This document shows positions 31,229-36,070 of a stretch of DNA of 36,070 bases, piece after piece. The stretch is from Sulfurovum sp. Its GTDB lineage: Bacteria > Campylobacterota > Campylobacteria > Campylobacterales > Sulfurovaceae. The position numbers and the translations under genes were made by a program. The stretch's first letter is position 1, and each line of letters begins with the position of its first letter. The stretch is taken from the NCBI GenBank assembly GCA_003978395.1, contig QNZV01000114.1, forward strand, positions 1 to 36,070. Reading direction: 5' to 3'. The notes below the pieces were generated by a model. It was not told the DNA's origin. It ran no database searches and was given only the letters and a program-made list of their open reading frames with translations.

Positions 31229-33066
31229 TATTTAAATCCTATGGTATATTTAGTTGATTCTTTAGTCTCCATTTTTATTGTTCCTTTGAGTTGTTCTATA
31301 ATGAGTTTATGAATAAGTTTTAATCCTAATGATTCGTTCTTTTGATTATAGACAAATCCTTTTCCGTTATCAGAGACAATTAAATAATAAGTTTCTTTCT
31401 CTTTATAGAGTTGAATAGAAACACTTCCCTCTTGAGCATCAAAGGCATATTTATAAGAGTTGGTTACCAACTCATTAATAATAATTCCTATATAGACAGC
31501 TTTTCGTAAGGGTAATGAAGCATTAATTTCGGTCTCTAAGAGAATATTAGAATTTTTATGAAACATACTACTTTCTATATCTAAAAGCAAAGCCTCTATA
31601 TACTCTTCCATATCAATATTTTCTAAATTCTCTTCTACGATAAGCATATTATATGTTTTTGCAATGGCATTAATACGATTTTCTATATTGGTAAACTTCT
31701 CTTTTACTTTCATATCTATGATTTTATCACTTTGTAGTCGTATCATCGACAGAATAATTTGTAAATTATTTTTTACTCTATGGTGTACCTCTCTAAGTAG
31801 TAAACTTTTTGCTTTTAATGCTTTATTCAGTTGAGATGTTTTTAAAACGACTTCATCTTTTATTATATTTTCTCTATTTTTATCTGCTTCCTCTTTTTGC
31901 ATCTGTAAAATTTTGTATCTATCAACAAAGGCTAACGATAAAATAAGTGCTTCAACGGTTGTTCCCCAAATTAAAGTGTTTGGAAAGTGTTGTACAATAG
32001 AGATTAAACCCAAAGCATTGAGTATGAGTATGCTGTAGGATATAAAAACAATACTAAAGCCAATAATAAAAAGTCGGGCTTGTTGATTCCCATGTCTATA
32101 AGAGATGATAGAGGCGACAAGATTAAAGATAATAAGTAAGGCACTGGTTAAAATTGTAATTTGAAGATTATATAGAGTAGGAATATTTAGAATAGTTATC
32201 TCTAAAAGGGCTATTAGAATAAATCCTTTATAAATTTTGTTTAAAATAGGTATCTCCATTGTTTTTAAAAAATAGATAGAAAAGAGAGAGGAAGAGATTA
32301 TCATAAGAGCTATTTTTGTATTTGCCATCCTAATCTCAATGTTTGTTATAAACTCCAATGGTAAGTATAGTTGATTTAATCCTAAATAGCTCCCTTGTTG
32401 ATAGACAAGTGTTAATAGATAAAGACTGTAATAGAGATAACTTTTATCTTTGGCATAGATTGAAAGAATAAAACTGTAAATCATTAAAATTATAATCATT
32501 GCTAATAACATTGCTTTTACAAGTTGTTGTTGTAAATCTTCTTTCTGAAACTGTTGCTTATCGTTCAGTACAATTTTAAAATTAATGGGTGTCCAATAGG
32601 AGTTAACTTTTATATAGTACTCTTTTGATTCTTTTGCTTCTAGTTGAATTTCGTAACTGGGACAGAGTGCTACCCTCTCTTTATCTATATATTTTACACC
32701 ATTTAAAAGAGGTTTGTTTAAATTGGTACTGTTGTAAAGTTCAATCTGTTCCAGAATTGGAGAGCTTAGAATCAATACTTTTTCTATATTTGTTGTTGCA
32801 CTATTCTTAAGTTTTATTTTTATCCAAATGGTTATTTTTTTGAGACCTATATTGATTTCTGATTCAAGATAAGGCTTAAAAAGGTTTTTCTGAAGCACCT
32901 CTTTGATTGTTTGATTATTATCTTTGTCAAAATAGACTTCACTATACTCAAGGATAGAGATGGCTTCTTTCTCTTTTGAAATATCAAGAGGAGAGAGTGC
33001 ATGAAGAGAGATAGAGAAGAATAATAGTAAAATAAATGATTTAATATTTTCAATATAAATAAACAT
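31228..33066 (-). CDS. 7TM-DISM sensor histidine kinase of the HisKA_2 type
   Basis: A 612-residue inner-membrane kinase. An N-terminal signal or anchor segment (about 7-24) is followed by a periplasmic 7TMR-DISMED2-like beta domain (about 35-175; ITIWIKIKLKNS and YYIKVNSYWTP), which often binds carbohydrates. Seven membrane helices span about 185-385, a coiled coil about 390-420. The HisKA_2 phosphoacceptor block is LLREVHHRVKNNLQIILSM, with H428/H429. The HATPase domain shows NELVTNSYKYAF (about 531-542) and DNGKGF. It is coupled to the next regulator. No clear ribosome-binding site precedes the ATG; a 14-bp palindrome (33068-33081) lies there instead. Confidence 0.93.
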   Translation of the reverse strand: MFIYIENIKSFILLLFFSISLHALSPLDISKEKEAISILEYSEVYFDKDNNQTIKEVLQKNLFKPYLESEINIGLKKITIWIKIKLKNSATTNIEKVLILSSPILEQIELYNSTNLNKPLLNGVKYIDKERVALCPSYEIQLEAKESKEYYIKVNSYWTPINFKIVLNDKQQFQKEDLQQQLVKAMLLAMIIILMIYSFILSIYAKDKSYLYYSLYLLTLVYQQGSYLGLNQLYLPLEFITNIEIRMANTKIALMIISSSLFSIYFLKTMEIPILNKIYKGFILIALLEITILNIPTLYNLQITILTSALLIIFNLVASIISYRHGNQQARLFIIGFSIVFISYSILILNALGLISIVQHFPNTLIWGTTVEALILSLAFVDRYKILQMQKEEADKNRENIIKDEVVLKTSQLNKALKAKSLLLREVHHRVKNNLQIILSMIRLQSDKIIDMKVKEKFTNIENRINAIAKTYNMLIVEENLENIDMEEYIEALLLDIESSMFHKNSNILLETEINASLPLRKAVYIGIIINELVTNSYKYAFDAQEGSVSIQLYKEKETYYLIVSDNGKGFVYNQKNESLGLKLIHKLIIEQLKGTIKMETKESTKYTIGFK

Positions 33067-33134
33067 AATAAAATATTTTATCTAAATTTTACTTTAGTTA
33101 AACGCTCATTTTCTCTCTAAAGTAGAGTAATTTA

Positions 33135-34142
33135 TTAAATTTTTTTTAAAAGATTCGCAACCTGTAACGCTCCATCTTTTTCTATCATATTTTGAAGCTT
33201 TTTACTCTTCTCTTTCATATTTTCATCCAAAATGAGTATTACCTCTTCTAAATCTATCTCTTTTTCACGCATAATCCATGCTACATCTTGATCTACTAAA
33301 AATTTTGCATTGTAAAATTGGTGGTCTCCTGCTGCGTAAGGATAAGGGATATAAAGTGTTGGACATGCCATGGCAGAGAGTTCCCATAGAGTAGATGCAC
33401 CCGAACGAGCTATCGCAAAGTCAGCTTTTTGCATGTAATCTGATAGTTTATTTGTAAATCCAAAAACCTCTGCTTCTATTCCAAGGGCTTCATACTCTTT
33501 TTTTACATTTTCTATATTTTTTTCACCTGCTTGGTGGATGATTTTTATTTTTTTATCTTTTAGGGTAGAAGCGAGAGATAGAGCTAATTTATTAATTGCT
33601 ACAGCACCTTGTGAACCTCCTAGAAAAATAACTGTTTTTATCTCTTCTCTAATTCTAGATTTCTCAAAAAACTCCTCTTTTATAGGATAAGCCTTTATAG
33701 GAGACTCCTCTTCATAGGATGATATAAAAGCAGTGGAATAAGAGCGTAAAAGTCTATTTAATGAACCTATAGAGGCATTTTGTTCATGAATAACCAAGGG
33801 GATATTTAACATTTTTGCAGCAAAAGAGGTTGGTGCTGCCGAGAAGCCTCCAACACAAAAAACTACTTTTGCATTTTTCTCTTTTAAAATTTTTCGAGCT
33901 TGAAATGTGGCTTTTATCAACATAAAAATAGATTTTACTTTTCCAACTACTCCTTGATTAACTACCCCTTGTGTGGTTAAAAAATGCGTTGATTCAAACT
34001 GCTTATCGTTTTCAAACCATGCTCTATCTTGTCCTTTTGTTGAGCCTATATAGGTTAACTCTTCATCTAAAAGTTGCTCTTTTACAGCTTTAATAATGGT
34101 TAAGTGTCCACCTGTTCCCCCACCTGTCATAACAATGCTCAT
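33135..34142 (-). CDS. murG: UDP-GlcNAc:lipid I N-acetylglucosamine transferase
   Basis: GT-B glycosyltransferase at the inner face of the membrane that adds GlcNAc to lipid I, making lipid II. The 335 residues include the N-terminal glycine loop TGGGTGGH (7-14), HEQNASIGSLNRLL, the second loop GGSQGA and the donor-binding part ARSGASTLWELSAMACPTLYIP followed by AAGDHQFYNAKFL. It follows ftsW after 10 bases, so flipping/polymerising and synthesis of lipid II are cotranscribed, a common dcw-cluster remnant. Confidence 0.96.
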   Translation of the reverse strand: MSIVMTGGGTGGHLTIIKAVKEQLLDEELTYIGSTKGQDRAWFENDKQFESTHFLTTQGVVNQGVVGKVKSIFMLIKATFQARKILKEKNAKVVFCVGGFSAAPTSFAAKMLNIPLVIHEQNASIGSLNRLLRSYSTAFISSYEEESPIKAYPIKEEFFEKSRIREEIKTVIFLGGSQGAVAINKLALSLASTLKDKKIKIIHQAGEKNIENVKKEYEALGIEAEVFGFTNKLSDYMQKADFAIARSGASTLWELSAMACPTLYIPYPYAAGDHQFYNAKFLVDQDVAWIMREKEIDLEEVILILDENMKEKSKKLQNMIEKDGALQVANLLKKI

Positions 34143-34152
34143 TTTTTTCCTT

Positions 34153-35268
34153 CTAATTCTTTATTTTTTTTGAAATCATTAATACGATACCAATACTTAG
34201 CGAAGAGGCAATCACTTGTGAGCCTCCATAGCTTAAAAATGGTACAGCAATACCTTTAATAGGGGTAATTCCTGCGATACCAAAACTGTTAATCAAAAAT
34301 GAAAAGGTAATTAAGAGGGCTGTTCCCACACAATAGAGGTAATAGGTTGGTGTTTCTACTTTTGCTGCAATTTTAAAGATATGGTAGATAATAAAAAACA
34401 TAAGTAAGGTAATAATGATTATACTGATTGCTCCTAGCTCTTCAGCAATTCCTGCCAAAACAAAATCGGTATTTACTTCAGAAAGAAAACCCAGTTTATA
34501 TTGACCATTACCCAAACCTTGCCCCCAAAAACCTCCATGGTGGATAGCATCTAAAGAGTTAGATATTTGATAGGTCTCTAAACGGTTTGCAGGTGTGTCT
34601 ATAGAGATAAACCAATCTTGTATTCTTTTCATTCTATGTGGAGCACTGATGATAAGCACTGCTAATCCTGATATGGCTATACCAAAAAGAAGTGAAAAGA
34701 AGCGAAAACTACTTCCGACAAGTAGAAATAAGATAATAAGCGTAGCAGATAGAACCACTGTTTGTCCTAAATCTTTTTGAAAAACAGCAATGAGGAGTGT
34801 CGAGATAAGAAGCACCATGACATAAGGGATAAAGAGTTTTATCTCCTCTTTTAGTGGCATGCGTCCACGTGTAAAACGGGTACGTACCAAAGACCATGAG
34901 ATAAACATAATAAAGCCAACTTTATAAAACTCTACAGGAGTAATAGACGTAACTCCAAGGTTAATCCAGCGTTTTGCTCCACCAATACTATGTACCAATG
35001 ATTCTGGTAATAAGGGCATGATTAACAATATAAATAGAAAAGTAGAAAATAGAAAAATTCCAATAGGTTTAAACCATCGGTCAGGGTCAAGTCGGCTAAT
35101 CCCAACCATTAATGAAATACCAATGGTTACAGCAACAAACTGTCGGATAAAAAAATGAAAATCATTGTAGTGAAATTTTACAACAGCATAGCTAGAGAGA
35201 GAGTAACTCATGATTAATCCAAAGATTAAAAGGATAACTGTTGCTCCAAATAGGGGTTTATCAATCAT
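34153..35268 (-). CDS. ftsW: SEDS-family peptidoglycan polymerase FtsW
   Basis: A 371-residue protein with ten membrane helices of the SEDS family, which polymerises lipid II with a partner class B PBP. Visible blocks include GGAKRWINLG, the catalytic region FQKDLGQTVVL (with the conserved Asp), GFWGQGLGNGQYKLGFLSEVNTDFVLAGIAEELG and the C-terminal VPFLSYGGSQVIAS. RodA is the alternative, but adjacency to murG and divergence from an ftsI-like gene favour FtsW. The intergenic 92 bp to the PBP gene hold both promoters. Confidence 0.92.
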   Translation of the reverse strand: MIDKPLFGATVILLIFGLIMSYSLSSYAVVKFHYNDFHFFIRQFVAVTIGISLMVGISRLDPDRWFKPIGIFLFSTFLFILLIMPLLPESLVHSIGGAKRWINLGVTSITPVEFYKVGFIMFISWSLVRTRFTRGRMPLKEEIKLFIPYVMVLLISTLLIAVFQKDLGQTVVLSATLIILFLLVGSSFRFFSLLFGIAISGLAVLIISAPHRMKRIQDWFISIDTPANRLETYQISNSLDAIHHGGFWGQGLGNGQYKLGFLSEVNTDFVLAGIAEELGAISIIIITLLMFFIIYHIFKIAAKVETPTYYLYCVGTALLITFSFLINSFGIAGITPIKGIAVPFLSYGGSQVIASSLSIGIVLMISKKIKN

Positions 35269-35360
35269 ATTGCATTCTTTTTTATTTTTAGTTAGGATAT
35301 TTTATCAAAAGTTTGTAAAAAAAATAGTAAAATCCCTTTATAGAATTTAAAAAGGTTAAT

Positions 35361-36070
35361 ATGTCCAATGTAAAAATAGAAAATAAAATGATACATTATC
35401 GCTCTGCCATATTACTTGCAATGTTTCTTTCAATACTTCTCCTTTTTATGATATTTCTAAGTAAGATTATCGGAATCATCAATCAAGATAGAAAAACAGA
35501 TAATAAAGTTATAACTATTGAAAATAAAGCAATACGAGGAAAAATTATTTCAGCAGATAATTTTGTGGTCTCTTTTAGCCAAAAACATTTTAGAGCAGAG
35601 GTTAATACTCGGAGTATCGACCCAAAAAAGAAAGACCTCTTTGTTAAGCTCTTTTCCATCTATTCTGGAATTTCTGAAAAGAAAATTTTATCTAAATTTG
35701 TCTCTAAATCAGGAAAAAAAATCAGAGGGCGTATTGTTCTTTGCTCCAATATAGATGTCCGTTTATCAAAAGATTTAAAATCACTCTCTCATAAAATGAG
35801 TGCTTTAGATATTTTTAGACCATTAAATTTGAAAAAACCCCATTTAGTTTATGGTTTGGATATTTTACCTGATAGTGAAACACGCTCTTTTCCTCATAAA
35901 GATATTTTGACTCCTGTGGTAGGTTATGTACGAACAAAAGTTGTGGATAATTATAAAGTTCCCATAGGAATGAAAGGTTTGGAGAAATCGTATATAGATT
36001 TTTTAGAACCTACTCAAAATGGAGTAATAAAAGGAAAACGTGATGTTATAGGGACAATTCTTCGTGATGG
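35361..36070 (+). CDS. ftsI: Class B penicillin-binding protein (FtsI/PBP2-like), 3' end outside the window
   Basis: I translated the frame from the ATG at 35361 (AAGG 6 bases upstream); it stays open to the edge, giving 236 residues. It has a short cytoplasmic N-terminus, one membrane helix (about 16-37: AILLAMFLSILLLFMIFLSKI) and the start of a PBP dimerisation domain: AIRGKIISADNFVVSFS (matching the RGxIxDRNG pattern), VVGYVR and GMKGLEKSYIDFLEPTQNG. The transpeptidase domain with its SxxK lies beyond the window. Being divergent from ftsW suggests it is the division-specific partner, but PBP2/MrdA cannot be excluded. Confidence 0.88.
   Translation, partial: MSNVKIENKMIHYRSAILLAMFLSILLLFMIFLSKIIGIINQDRKTDNKVITIENKAIRGKIISADNFVVSFSQKHFRAEVNTRSIDPKKKDLFVKLFSIYSGISEKKILSKFVSKSGKKIRGRIVLCSNIDVRLSKDLKSLSHKMSALDIFRPLNLKKPHLVYGLDILPDSETRSFPHKDILTPVVGYVRTKVVDNYKVPIGMKGLEKSYIDFLEPTQNGVIKGKRDVIGTILRD

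Noticed and set aside
33068..33081. ATAAAATATTTTAT palindrome before the sensor kinase gene as an operator
   Set aside because: A perfect dyad made almost only of A and T is expected by chance in such AT-rich DNA; no second copy or partner supports it.

Overview
The window is AT-rich, densely packed bacterial chromosome, most likely from a Campylobacterota (epsilonproteobacterial) species of the Sulfurovum/Sulfurimonas type. The evidence is gene order and protein character. The order mraY / gpmI / fabG, and the block rsmE, rpmE, rsmI, rlmB, RodZ-like membrane protein, aminotransferase, hom, match arrangements I remember from Campylobacter jejuni (around Cj0433-Cj0435 and Cj0149-Cj0156). Promoters look like lone TATAAT -10 boxes in T-rich DNA, as is usual in that phylum. 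No tRNA, rRNA, CRISPR array, insertion sequence or phage gene was recognised. No gene-free stretch exceeds 300 bases; the longest are about 183 (3369-3551), 148 (21461-21608) and 147 (5452-5598).

Layout. 1-4.95 kb: the start of mraY (minus, running off the left edge), then gpmI, a small unknown protein, bacteriohemerythrin (minus), fabG and an orphan OmpR-type response regulator. 4.96-15.0 kb: an accessory type II secretion (T2SS) locus. A minus-strand run reads gspK-L-M-N-C-D-E-J and is followed by a small exosortase-family protein. A divergent plus-strand run encodes three pseudopilins, gspG-H-I. GspF (inner-membrane platform) and GspO (prepilin peptidase) are not in the window. 15.0-18.9 kb: ribE, an unknown protein, a small protein coupled to an EcsC-family protein, and moeA. 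18.9-27.0 kb: a plus-strand housekeeping run of a small membrane protein, rsmE, a CPA1 antiporter, rpmE, rsmI, rlmB, RodZ-like protein, PLP aminotransferase and homoserine dehydrogenase. 27.1-33.1 kb (minus): an M28 peptidase, a repeat-containing surface lipoprotein, and a signalling module of one 7TM-DISM/HisKA_2 sensor kinase with two paralogous OmpR-type regulators. 33.1-36.07 kb: ftsW-murG (minus) diverging from the start of an ftsI/PBP2-type gene.

The most notable signal is a shared promoter design upstream of the second response regulator and of the surface lipoprotein. Each has two TTTTGCAACG-type boxes 11 bp apart, then exactly 9 bp, then TAT(A/T)CT followed by ATCAA. This suggests that the kinase/regulator module activates one of its own regulators and the lipoprotein. 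Other points of interest are a 38-residue leader on the major pseudopilin GspG, Ala instead of Gly at the cleavage site of three pseudopilins, an exosortase with no visible substrate, a cysteine cluster in the GspH-like pseudopilin, and a structured leader before rpmE.
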